Shown piece by piece: positions 25,412 through 32,937 of a stretch of 64,000 bases of DNA; positions within the stretch are counted from its first letter, which is position 1, and each line of letters opens with the position of its first letter. The stretch comes from DASQZT01 sp963728965. GTDB lineage: Bacteria; Acidobacteriota; Terriglobia; Bryobacterales; Bryobacteraceae. The notes beneath the pieces were generated by a model. That model was not told the origin of the DNA, ran no database searches, and was given only the letters and a program-made list of their open reading frames with translations. The position numbers and the translations under genes were made by a program. The stretch is taken from the NCBI GenBank assembly GCA_963728965.1, contig CAVSMH010000006.1, forward strand, positions 1,426,001 to 1,490,000, given 5' to 3'.

Positions 25412-25436
25412 GCGACGTGCCGGGTGTCGGGCCGGC

Positions 25437-25769
25437 CTACGCCCGATAGCCCTTGTTGAAATCGGTGACGAGCGAAAACGGGATCTTGTACCCGGGGCCG
25501 CCGTCCCGCATCAGCAGAATCGGGTCGGTCCCCTGGTGTCCATAACGCGCGCTGAATTTGCCGGACTCGCTCAGTGCGCCGAGATAGTGGCCCGCTTCGT
25601 GCGCCCCGCCTACCAGGGCATTACCGGTGATTTTGAAGACCCGCAGCAGCCCCGTTTTCAGCATCACCACGGCGGCACCCTTGTAGGGGACCACAATGCC
25701 GGGCCCACCGGCGGGCGTACGATCATCGAACCCCGCATTGGGGAATACCTCGCGAAATTCTACAGGCAC
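25437..25769 (-). CDS. Small metzincin-like HExxH protein
   Basis: 110 residues from a GTG start. It contains GGAHEAGHYLGAL, an HExxH zinc motif followed by a glycine three residues on as in metzincins, and downstream LLMRDGG, which could serve as the Met-turn. The third zinc ligand expected at HExxHxxGxxH is a Ser here, so the metal site is incomplete; a His in RYGHQGTD lies a little later. The protein is very short for a protease and may be a truncated remnant or an edge-strand variant. Encoded between the prenyltransferase and the M1 peptidase, same strand as the latter. Confidence 0.5.
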   Translation of the reverse strand: MPVEFREVFPNAGFDDRTPAGGPGIVVPYKGAAVVMLKTGLLRVFKITGNALVGGAHEAGHYLGALSESGKFSARYGHQGTDPILLMRDGGPGYKIPFSLVTDFNKGYRA

Positions 25770-25890
25770 GACGGACGCCCCTCCATTTATGCATGCGGAA
25801 AATGCCGGCCCGGGCGCTCTTTTTTTCTTGGGGAACTCAGCGGCGGTGCGATCGTTCCCATCCGGACACGGGGGGCGGAGGGACCACCGG

Positions 25891-28287
25891 TCACCGGCGC
25901 AACACGGCGTGGTGCGGATCGAGCTGCACTTTCAGGGGCGCCTGCTTCAGCGGTACGGTGAAGGTGATCGGGGTGTTGGAGGAGCGGACCCAGTGGGTGA
26001 TGGTGCGGCCGCGCGCCACCTGAATTTCGATCGGGGTCAGGGCGCTGAACTCGTCGTCCACATCGGACTGGGTCAGGGTGCCGACCAGCCGCAGCGCAGC
26101 GCGTTTGCCCTTCAGGGAATAGGTGAGGCCCAGGCTGGGGATGCCGGTTCCGTAGACCCACTGGTCGAAGAAGGCTTCCAGTTTCGGATCGTCCGATTTA
26201 GGCGGAAGATACTGCGCGGCGTGCAGGCGGAAGGCTTCGGTGGAGATTTCCTTGCGGTCGAAACGTTTCGCCAGGTCGGCCAGCATCGCGAAGAAGTTCT
26301 CGTCGCCCATCCGCCGCCGCAGCATCTGAAGAATCCACGAACCTTTGCCGTAGGTTACCGCCCGCCAGGCGCGGGGCTCGAGTGAATTCAGCAGGCGCGT
26401 GCCAAGAACGATGGGGCCGGCGGATTCGACGGTCTGGTCGGTCTCGCCTTTGGCCAGCAGGGCGGTGCGGTAGCTGTCCAGCATCACGTCCATGTCGCGC
26501 GTTCCCTTGCTCTTCTCCACATAGAGCAGGGCGGAGTAGTTGGCCAGCGCCTCCATGAGCCAGTAGTCGCGGTAGGAGTTCACGGTGATGCGGTTGCCCC
26601 ACCATTGGTGCGCCACCTCGTGGGCCTGCAGTAGGTCCTGGAAGAAGAGGTCCTGGGGCTCGCCGTCGATCACCGCGGAGCCGGGCACCTTTTTGAGGTA
26701 GGCGAGCGTGGACAGGTAGATGAGGCCGGGGAAGCCCTGGCCGAACGTGCCCGGGATGGGGGACACGGTGAGGTGCGGCAAGGCCGGCGGCCCGAACTTC
26801 GATGTCATGAATTCCATCGAGGAAGCCACTTCTGCGGCGAGGCTCTCCAGGCGCCCCAGGGGATCGGGCGCGGGCGGCGTAATGGTGGTGTGGCCGATCG
26901 ACTCCATGGGGCGGCGCGCCCGGGCGCCGATGGGCGGTTCGGGCAGGGGCACGGGCTGCGGCTTGGGACGCAGGGCGCGTTCCAGGGCCTTGTTGGCGCA
27001 GACGTCGATGGTATAGCCGCTGCGCTGGAGCCGCACGTGGGCATATTCGCCCAGGTTGAAGGCGGCGGTGCGGATGGCGGAACTGGTGCGCCGCCGCGTG
27101 ATCCGCCAGTCGCCCTCGGTGGTGTCTTCGACGACCTCGCCGGCGGCGACCAGGTCGAGATCCTTCGGGTAGCGGAAGCGGAGGTCATAGTTGGCGAACT
27201 GCGAACCCTGCATGGGATACCAGTTGCCGCGGGCGGAGACGTAAAAGACGCGATCGCCGGCGTCGAAGATGACCTTGCCGGAGTGGTGGAACTCGAACTC
27301 GTATTCGCGCCCCTCGCGCAGCGGTTCGGGCGGCACCACCAGGAATAGGTTATTGCCGCCGCGGGTGGCGTTGAGGCGCAGCGAATCGCGCTGGAGCACT
27401 TCGGCGGGCCGTCCATCCACGGTGACGGCGGTGACCTCCATCTGCGGGGCGACATCGAAGGTGGTGGCGACCAGGTTGTCGGCGTTGGGCGTAATCTTCA
27501 CCCGTGTGACGGCGGTGAGCGACAGGTCCGGCTCGAGCGTGGCTTCGATGCGGAAGTCGCGGCTGGTCACGTCGCTGAGCGACGGTACCGGGTTCTTGCG
27601 GTAAGACCGGGCCTGAAAGCTGGTCCACACGTCGAAGAAGAGCCGGTTGTTGCGGGTGGAAAGCTGCCCGGCGATGATCTGTTCGCTGGCGGCGGAATCG
27701 AAGGAGATATCGAAATTGCCGTGGTTGATGCTGTTGAACACGGCGGCGAAGAGCCCGGGGCGTCGGCCGGGCGGATTCAGGAGATCGAGCACCAGCCGCG
27801 CCTGGTAGCTTTCGCCGAGATTGCGCAGCACCGGGGTCCACTCTTCATCCAGCAGGGCGCCCACTTCGGGAGCCTTCTTGTTGGACGGGTTGCGCGGAAT
27901 CTCCGATTTCAGGCGGTCGTAGTCATCGCCGGTGAACAGCAGGACGGCGGCGCGGAAGTGCTCGTCCAGGTTGGGGGTGTCGATGTAGCCGGCCAGGGAG
28001 CGGCGCTCGGCACGGTCCGGCGGAAGCAGCAGGACCTCGCCGTCGCCCCCTTCCACATCGGCGGTGAATACCGCGGCGATACGGCGTCCCGCCACCGGTT
28101 TGCTGAAGATCAGATGGCCATCGGTGAGATAGATGCGGATGTCCTCTTTCACCACGGTGAGATCGCGGACGCGGTAGCATTCATCGCGATCGAAACTGTT
28201 TTCCCGTATGGCGCGGGCGATGTCGGCGGCCTGCCCCGCCAGGAGCGGTTGCACCGCAAGCAAAAGGAGACCGGGGAGCCAACGCAT
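25891..28287 (-). CDS. Exported M1-family aminopeptidase
   Basis: A 798-residue secreted metallopeptidase. Signal peptide MRWLPGLLLLAVQPLLAGQA, then a long N-terminal beta domain, then the gluzincin catalytic domain: H556-E557-V-A-H560 with the third ligand E579 in LMEALANYSALLY. The motif PGLIYLSTLAYL stands where GAMEN-type residues bind the substrate amino end. A C-terminal domain follows. The ATG at 28287 is followed by the signal peptide, so a longer frame upstream is rejected. It probably trims peptides outside the cell. Confidence 0.85.
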   Translation of the reverse strand: MRWLPGLLLLAVQPLLAGQAADIARAIRENSFDRDECYRVRDLTVVKEDIRIYLTDGHLIFSKPVAGRRIAAVFTADVEGGDGEVLLLPPDRAERRSLAGYIDTPNLDEHFRAAVLLFTGDDYDRLKSEIPRNPSNKKAPEVGALLDEEWTPVLRNLGESYQARLVLDLLNPPGRRPGLFAAVFNSINHGNFDISFDSAASEQIIAGQLSTRNNRLFFDVWTSFQARSYRKNPVPSLSDVTSRDFRIEATLEPDLSLTAVTRVKITPNADNLVATTFDVAPQMEVTAVTVDGRPAEVLQRDSLRLNATRGGNNLFLVVPPEPLREGREYEFEFHHSGKVIFDAGDRVFYVSARGNWYPMQGSQFANYDLRFRYPKDLDLVAAGEVVEDTTEGDWRITRRRTSSAIRTAAFNLGEYAHVRLQRSGYTIDVCANKALERALRPKPQPVPLPEPPIGARARRPMESIGHTTITPPAPDPLGRLESLAAEVASSMEFMTSKFGPPALPHLTVSPIPGTFGQGFPGLIYLSTLAYLKKVPGSAVIDGEPQDLFFQDLLQAHEVAHQWWGNRITVNSYRDYWLMEALANYSALLYVEKSKGTRDMDVMLDSYRTALLAKGETDQTVESAGPIVLGTRLLNSLEPRAWRAVTYGKGSWILQMLRRRMGDENFFAMLADLAKRFDRKEISTEAFRLHAAQYLPPKSDDPKLEAFFDQWVYGTGIPSLGLTYSLKGKRAALRLVGTLTQSDVDDEFSALTPIEIQVARGRTITHWVRSSNTPITFTVPLKQAPLKVQLDPHHAVLRR

Positions 28288-28404
28288 GATCTCAGTGTAC
28301 GCTTCCCGTGGAGAAGGAGCGCCACAGCGCGGCACGGACGGCGCCTGGAACCATGGCCCCGTGTATAGTGAGACCAGAGCGGTGCCGGAGGAGGAGAACA
28401 ATCC

Positions 28405-28803
28405 ATGGGGCAACGATGGGATGCGGAGACGACGGAGGAGCAACTCCACCGGGTGCGGCGGATTTGCGGGGCGTTGCCCGGCACCTCGGAGCGTCCGTCG
28501 CACGGCGCGCCCACCTTCTTCGTGCACAACAGGGTGTACGCCATGTTCGTCGACAATCACCATGACGACGGGCACCTCGCGGTGTGGATCGCAGCGGCGC
28601 CGGGCTCGCAGGCGGCGCTGGCCGGCACGTGGCCGGAGAAGTACTTCCGGCCGCCCTACGTGGGCGTGCGCGGTTGGGTGGGGATCGAGCTCGAGCGCAT
28701 CGACGATGACGAGCTGACGGCACACCTGTGCGAGGCCTGGCGGCTGATTGGCGAGAAAAAGAAACCGGCGCCCGTCACCGCGGCCGCGCGCCGGGGCCGC
28801 TGA
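28405..28803 (+). CDS. MmcQ/YjbR-family protein
   Basis: 132 residues with the MmcQ/YjbR pattern: CGALPGTSERPSHGAPTFFV, YAMFVDNHHDDGHLAVW, and the phenylalanine-aromatic-valine-glycine block RPPYVGVRGWVGIEL. Members fold like DNA-binding double-wing domains and have no settled function. The ATG has a strong purine-rich site GGAGGAGGAG eight bases upstream. Divergent from the M1 peptidase gene. Confidence 0.8.
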   Translation: MGQRWDAETTEEQLHRVRRICGALPGTSERPSHGAPTFFVHNRVYAMFVDNHHDDGHLAVWIAAAPGSQAALAGTWPEKYFRPPYVGVRGWVGIELERIDDDELTAHLCEAWRLIGEKKKPAPVTAAARRGR

Positions 28804-28876
28804 GGCGTCGCGCCGCGGGCCCGGTGCGGGAAGCGGGCGAAGTGCGTTACTCTTTTCACGGAGGCAGATAGCCGAA

Positions 28877-29596
28877 ATGAAAAAGATCCTGTGCCTGAGC
28901 GGTGTGCTGGCGGCGGTGGCCGCGGTGTGGCTGATGGCGCAACCCGCGGGCGACCCCTTGATGGAGGGCTTCCGGAACGTCGAAGTGGCCTCGGTGGCGG
29001 ATGCCATGGAGCAGCTTTACGGACAGCGGGCGTACATGTCGCACGAGATGCGGGCGCTGGCGACCACCAAGATTGCCGGTCCGGCCGTGACGGTCCTGAT
29101 GAAGAAAGAGGAGCACAAGGACGGCTCGAAGGCATCGCAGGGCATGTTGGACGCCATCGACGCGGCGGCCCCGGGAACGATCTACGTGATGGTGCTCGAA
29201 AACGGCGTGGATTACGCGGGCATCGGCGCGCTGATGGCGACGGCGATGAAGGCGCGCGGCATGGTGGGCGCCGTGGTCGATGGCGGGGTGCGCGATACGC
29301 CGACCATCCGGCGGATTCAGTTCCCGGTGTTCAGCCGCGGGGTGGTCCCCTCGACCACCATCAACCACTATCGCTTCGCCGGAGCCAACATCCCGGTGAC
29401 CTGCGCAGGCGTGCGCGTGAATGCGGGCGATATCGTGGTGGGCGATGAAGACGGGGTGGCGGTGGTGCCCAAGGACAAGGCGGCGGACGTCCTGAAGAAA
29501 GCGCAGGAACTGGACAACACGGAACACACCATGCTGCCGTTCATCGAGAAGTTCAAATCGATCAAAGAAGCGGTGGCGAAGTTCGGGCGCATCTGA
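28877..29596 (+). CDS. Exported RraA-family protein
   Basis: 239 residues of the RraA/HMG-aldolase fold with an unusual N-terminal signal peptide (MKKILCLSGVLAAVAAVWLMAQP). The family's conserved parts are seen: EVASVADAMEQLYG, MLDAIDAAAPGTIYVMVLE, AGIGALMATAMKARGMVGAVVDGGVRDTPTIRRIQFPVF and a second half with VNAGDIVVGDEDGVAVVP. Relatives catalyse 4-hydroxy-4-methyl-2-oxoglutarate or oxaloacetate cleavage, or regulate RNase E, in the cytoplasm; an exported copy would act on a different substrate. The position of the catalytic Arg/Asp pair (DGGVRD) is intact. It follows the YjbR gene on the same strand. Confidence 0.8.
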   Translation: MKKILCLSGVLAAVAAVWLMAQPAGDPLMEGFRNVEVASVADAMEQLYGQRAYMSHEMRALATTKIAGPAVTVLMKKEEHKDGSKASQGMLDAIDAAAPGTIYVMVLENGVDYAGIGALMATAMKARGMVGAVVDGGVRDTPTIRRIQFPVFSRGVVPSTTINHYRFAGANIPVTCAGVRVNAGDIVVGDEDGVAVVPKDKAADVLKKAQELDNTEHTMLPFIEKFKSIKEAVAKFGRI

Positions 29597-29701
29597 GGCA
29601 CCGCGCACGCCAGACGGCGCCTGGCGATGCGCCGTATCCAATCGCCCATCCCGGGTCGCGCGCCGGCGCTATGATTGAGAGCAGCACCGGAGAATTCGTC
29701 A

Positions 29702-29995
29702 GTGCCCGATGAAACGACTCCCGCGCGAGGCTCGGGCGACCTGGATTCCGAACTGGCCCAATCCCGCGAAACCGCCGCGCGGCTGATGGACAATCTTGCC
29801 CGCAAGATCGGCGCCAGCCGTAGGGTTCGCCAGGCCGCCACCAGGGTGCGCCGCGCGGCAAATTTTGTCCAGGATCACGAGTGGAAAGGCGTGGCGGCCG
29901 GCATCGGCAAGGCGGTCGGCGGACGCCCGGCGGCGTGGATCGTGGCGGCGGTGGTGGCGGGTTTTCTCCTCGGCCGCGCCCTGCGCACCCGCTGA
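29702..29995 (+). CDS. Single-span membrane protein with basic amphipathic region
   Basis: About 97 residues from GTG 29702 with GGAG ten bases upstream. A charged N-terminal part (SELAQSRETAARLMDN), a very arginine-rich helix (ASRRVRQAATRVRRAANFV) and a single C-terminal membrane span (AAWIVAAVVAGFLLGRAL) give a layout like the DUF883/ElaB group of ribosome- or membrane-tethered proteins. The family assignment is tentative. Confidence 0.6.
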   Translation: MPDETTPARGSGDLDSELAQSRETAARLMDNLARKIGASRRVRQAATRVRRAANFVQDHEWKGVAAGIGKAVGGRPAAWIVAAVVAGFLLGRALRTR

Positions 29996-30021
29996 GCGCA
30001 GCTACAATATCCCTATCGGCA

Positions 30022-30093
30022 ATGATCCTTGCAATTCTGGCAGTCCTGGCCGCGCTGCTCGGTCTGTGGGCGGCCATTCAGCGACGGGAATAA
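30022..30093 (+). CDS. Possible 23-residue single-span membrane peptide
   Basis: MILAILAVLAALLGLWAAIQRRE, one hydrophobic helix with a basic end, between a membrane protein gene and the M50 peptidase gene, 12 bases before the latter's ATG. There is no clear ribosome site. It could be a real small protein coupled to the peptidase or chance; its length makes proof impossible here. Confidence 0.35.
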   Translation: MILAILAVLAALLGLWAAIQRRE

Positions 30094-30105
30094 ACCGGCA
30101 ATCCC

Positions 30106-30723
30106 ATGCACCTTGACTTCTACGCGGCCCTGGTCAACGTCGTCCTGCTGTGGCTCATTACGGTCCCGCACGAGTTTGCCCACGCGTGGGTGGCCACGCG
30201 CCTGGGAGACGACACGCCGCGGCGGGAAGGGCGCGTCACGCTCTATCCGCTGGCGCACGTGGACTGGATCGGCACGGTGCTATTGCCGCTCATCACGTCG
30301 CTGTTGGGCGCCGGCTTTCTGGGCTGGGGCCGGCCGGTGCGCACCGATCCATCGAAGCTGCGCGGCGGTCTCAATGGCCTGGCGGTGGTGTCTCTGGCGG
30401 GTCCGCTCAGCAACGTGGTGCTGGCGGTGATCCTGGCGGTGGCGGCGGTCCTGCTGCTGCACCGCGTACCCAACCTGGCGCAGTTCGCCATTCGCGGCGT
30501 GGAACTGAGTCTCTATCTGGCACTGTTCAACCTGCTCCCGGTGCCTCCGCTGGATGGCTCCAAGCTGCTGCTGGCGGCGCGGATTCCAATGGTGGTGTAC
30601 GCCGAGCTGGCGCGGTTCGGCTTCATGCTGCTAATCGTCGCCATGGCTGCTACCAGCCTGGGCTACTGGCTCAACCAGTGGAGCTATCAGGGGACCATGG
30701 CCATCTTCTCGGTACTCCGGTAG
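30106..30723 (+). CDS. M50-family membrane metallopeptidase (site-2 protease-like)
   Basis: A 205-residue intramembrane zinc peptidase of the short M50 (rhomboid-independent S2P) type. HEFAHAWVATRLGD in the first helix supplies HExxH, and LFNLLPVPPLDGSKLLL in a later helix is the typical NPDG-like third-ligand motif (here L-P-P-L-D-G). Five to six hydrophobic segments are predicted. Such proteases cleave membrane-anchored regulatory proteins or remnant signal peptides. The ATG lies 12 bases after the putative 23-residue peptide. Confidence 0.8.
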   Translation: MHLDFYAALVNVVLLWLITVPHEFAHAWVATRLGDDTPRREGRVTLYPLAHVDWIGTVLLPLITSLLGAGFLGWGRPVRTDPSKLRGGLNGLAVVSLAGPLSNVVLAVILAVAAVLLLHRVPNLAQFAIRGVELSLYLALFNLLPVPPLDGSKLLLAARIPMVVYAELARFGFMLLIVAMAATSLGYWLNQWSYQGTMAIFSVLR

Positions 30724-30776
30724 CCGCGGAATGGCGCCGGGACCTTCCGGGTGAAATGAGTTACCGTGGAGCTTGC

Positions 30777-31145
30777 ATGAGCTCGATCCAACTCGCGATT
30801 GGCACCGCCGATGGGATTTCCGTTTGTGACCACCTGGCGCGCAGCACTTCGTTTCAGGTATTCCATGTCGAGGACGGCCGCATCGCACAAATCGCGACCC
30901 GCGCCCGCGCCGCCGATGGATGCGGGAACCACAAGACGTTCGTGGAACTGCTGGAAGGCTGCGTGGCGGTGATCTGCGGCGGCATCGGCGAGGGCGCCGT
31001 GAAATCGCTGCGCGCGCATGGCATCGAGCCGCTGGTGCTGGCCGAGCCCGCCACCATCGAGGACGCACTCTCCGCTTTCACCGGCGGCACCCTGCGGACC
31101 ACGGGGGAACGCGTCTGCCTCTGTCACGAGCCGACCACGCCGTAG
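30777..31145 (+). CDS. NifX/NifY-like dinitrogenase-cofactor-binding domain protein
   Basis: A 122-residue single-domain protein of the NifX/NafY fold: IGTADGISVCDHLARSTSFQVFHVEDGRI, then CGNHKTFVELLEGCVAVICGGIGEGAVKSLRAHGIEPLVL. The CGGIGEGA loop is the cluster-binding hallmark. A GGAG lies seven bases before the ATG at 30777. Proteins of this family carry Fe-Mo clusters in nitrogenase assembly but are also found without nif genes, with unknown roles; no nif gene is nearby. It converges on and overlaps the methyltransferase gene by 22 bp. Confidence 0.75.
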   Translation: MSSIQLAIGTADGISVCDHLARSTSFQVFHVEDGRIAQIATRARAADGCGNHKTFVELLEGCVAVICGGIGEGAVKSLRAHGIEPLVLAEPATIEDALSAFTGGTLRTTGERVCLCHEPTTP

Positions 31146-31888
31146 TACACCTTGGTTTCGTAGCGGAACCAGACCAAGCCATCGCGCTCGGTCTCCGCGA
31201 AGAGGCGCGCCATGTCCTCATTGATCGAGTCGTACTGGGGCGAATCCGGTTCGGGCGCGTAGGAGGAGGAATGCAGGCGTCCCAGCAGGCCCTCCAGATC
31301 GAACTGCTGCTCGTTGGGGAAGCTGGCCGCGCGCCATGCGCCCTCGCCCAGCAGGCGATCCATGGCGGCGGCCCCGATGCGGCGATGATCCACCTGCTCG
31401 TACTCGGGCGAATAGCGGTGCAGCAGCTCTTCATACCGTTCGAGAAAGCTGCCCGTGACCAGGCGCTCATTCCAGATCAGCACCACCCAGCCGGGCGGCG
31501 CGGCGATGCGGCGGAATTCGGTCCGGGCCCGCTCCGGCTCGAACCAGTGGAAGGACTGGCCGGCGGCCACCAGGTCCACCGAATGGTCCGGTAGGCCGGT
31601 GGCTTCGGCGCGGCCGTCCACGCTGTGGAAGCGGGGAAAATCGGCCAGGAGGTGCTCGCCGGCGTCGCGCATTTCCAGGTTCGGCTCCACCCCCCATACC
31701 TCGCAGCCGAAGCGGAGGAACCGGTTGGCGAGCATGCCGGTGCCCGAGCCGACATCGGCCACCCGGGTGGCGGGGGCGAGCCCGCATTCGCGGACGAGCA
31801 GCGGCAGCATGGCATCCGGGTACGAGGGACGGTAGCGGATATACGCTTCCACCCGGGAGGAAAAACGGCGCGTGGGATCGGTCTCCAT
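31124..31888 (-). CDS. SAM-dependent methyltransferase (class I)
   Basis: 254 residues with FSSRVEAYIRYRPSYPDAMLPLL at the N-terminus, the glycine motif VADVGSGTGMLANRFLR, the acidic motif VWGVEPNLEMR, and GRAEATGLPDHSVDLVAAGQSFHWFE, a pattern of UbiE/biotin-type small-molecule methyltransferases. The ATG at 31888 lies 15 bases from the divergent ribokinase ATG, so promoters must overlap the coding ends. The substrate is unknown. Confidence 0.85.
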   Translation of the reverse strand: METDPTRRFSSRVEAYIRYRPSYPDAMLPLLVRECGLAPATRVADVGSGTGMLANRFLRFGCEVWGVEPNLEMRDAGEHLLADFPRFHSVDGRAEATGLPDHSVDLVAAGQSFHWFEPERARTEFRRIAAPPGWVVLIWNERLVTGSFLERYEELLHRYSPEYEQVDHRRIGAAAMDRLLGEGAWRAASFPNEQQFDLEGLLGRLHSSSYAPEPDSPQYDSINEDMARLFAETERDGLVWFRYETKVYYGVVGS

Positions 31889-31903
31889 GCCTACAATGAT
31901 CCT

Positions 31904-32851
31904 ATGGACCGGCAGCCGCACATCGTAGTGGTAGGCAGCGCCAATACCGATCTCACCACTTTCACGGACCGTTTTCCTAACCCGGGAGAGACCATCTTCG
32001 GGCGCGGGTTTCACCTCGGCTTTGGTGGGAAAGGAGCGAACCAGGCGGTGGCGGCGCGGCTGTGCGGAGCGCGCGTCTCCATGGTGGCGCGGGTAGGCGA
32101 CGACCTGTTCGGGAGCGCCACCATCGAGAACTTCAAAACGCGCGGCGTCGAAACCGGCTGCGTGCTGGTGACGCCGGGGGTATCGAGCGGGGTGGCGCCG
32201 ATCTTCGTGGACCGCTCCGGACAGAATCGCATTCTGGTGGTGAAGGGCGCCAACGACCTGCTGCTGCCCGCCGATATCGACGCGGCGGCGGACCTGCTGC
32301 GCTCGGCGGACTGCATCGTGCTCCAGCTCGAGATTCCGCTGGAGACGGTGTACTACACGCTGCGCTTCGCCCGCCGGCACGAGATCCGCGCAATCGTGAA
32401 CCCGGCGCCGGCGCAGTCGATGGAGATCGCGGAACTCGCCCACGCGGAGTACGTGATCCCCAACGAGACCGAGGCGGAAGCCCTGGCCGGCATGCCCATG
32501 CACACCATTGCGGACGCGCACATCTGCACCGAAGGGTTGCGCAAACAGGGTCTGCGCAACGTGATCATCACGCTGGGCTCTAATGGGGCGTTTCTGGCCA
32601 CGGCCACCCATCCCGGCATGGCCCTGCCGCCGTACCGCGTCACGCCGGTGGACACCACGGGCGCCGGAGATGCGTTCATCGGCGCGTTCGCCACATTCCT
32701 GGCCGGTGGCGCGGATGAGGCCGGAGCAGCGGCGCGAGCCAATGTGTACGCGGCGCTTTCGACGCTGGCCATCGGGACGCAGGATTCGTTCGTGCCGCGG
32801 GAGACCTTCGAACAAGCCTGGGCCGCCCACAGCCACTCCGCGAAGCAATAG
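31904..32851 (+). CDS. rbsK: Ribokinase-like PfkB-family sugar kinase
   Basis: 315 residues with HIVVVGSANTDLTTFTDRFP, FGGKGANQAVAARLCGA near residue 41, INRVNPAPA-type motif VNPAPAQSM, and the ATP/Asp motif DTTGAGDAFIGAFATFLAGG (general-base Asp in the last motif). Ribose is the classical substrate, but sugar specificity within PfkB kinases is not readable from sequence. A pair of hairpins follows the gene. Divergent from the methyltransferase. Confidence 0.85.
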   Translation: MDRQPHIVVVGSANTDLTTFTDRFPNPGETIFGRGFHLGFGGKGANQAVAARLCGARVSMVARVGDDLFGSATIENFKTRGVETGCVLVTPGVSSGVAPIFVDRSGQNRILVVKGANDLLLPADIDAAADLLRSADCIVLQLEIPLETVYYTLRFARRHEIRAIVNPAPAQSMEIAELAHAEYVIPNETEAEALAGMPMHTIADAHICTEGLRKQGLRNVIITLGSNGAFLATATHPGMALPPYRVTPVDTTGAGDAFIGAFATFLAGGADEAGAAARANVYAALSTLAIGTQDSFVPRETFEQAWAAHSHSAKQ

Positions 32852-32856
32852 GCCAG

Positions 32857-32933
32857 GAAACCTGCCCACGGCCCACGACCGCGGGCAGGTTTCGTCCGGG
32901 ATGCGGGAGGGCCGGATTCGTTCGCCCTCCCGC
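32857..32933. terminator. Two tandem hairpins between rbsK and the GH2 gene
   Basis: First hairpin: perfect 11-bp arms GAAACCTGCCC (32857-32867) and GGGCAGGTTTC (32883-32893). Second: perfect 10-bp arms GCGGGAGGGC (32903-32912) and GCCCTCCCGC (32924-32933). Neither has a long T run. They lie between convergent genes, so they probably act as bidirectional stabilising or terminating structures. Confidence 0.6.
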
Positions 32934-32937
32934 CTGC

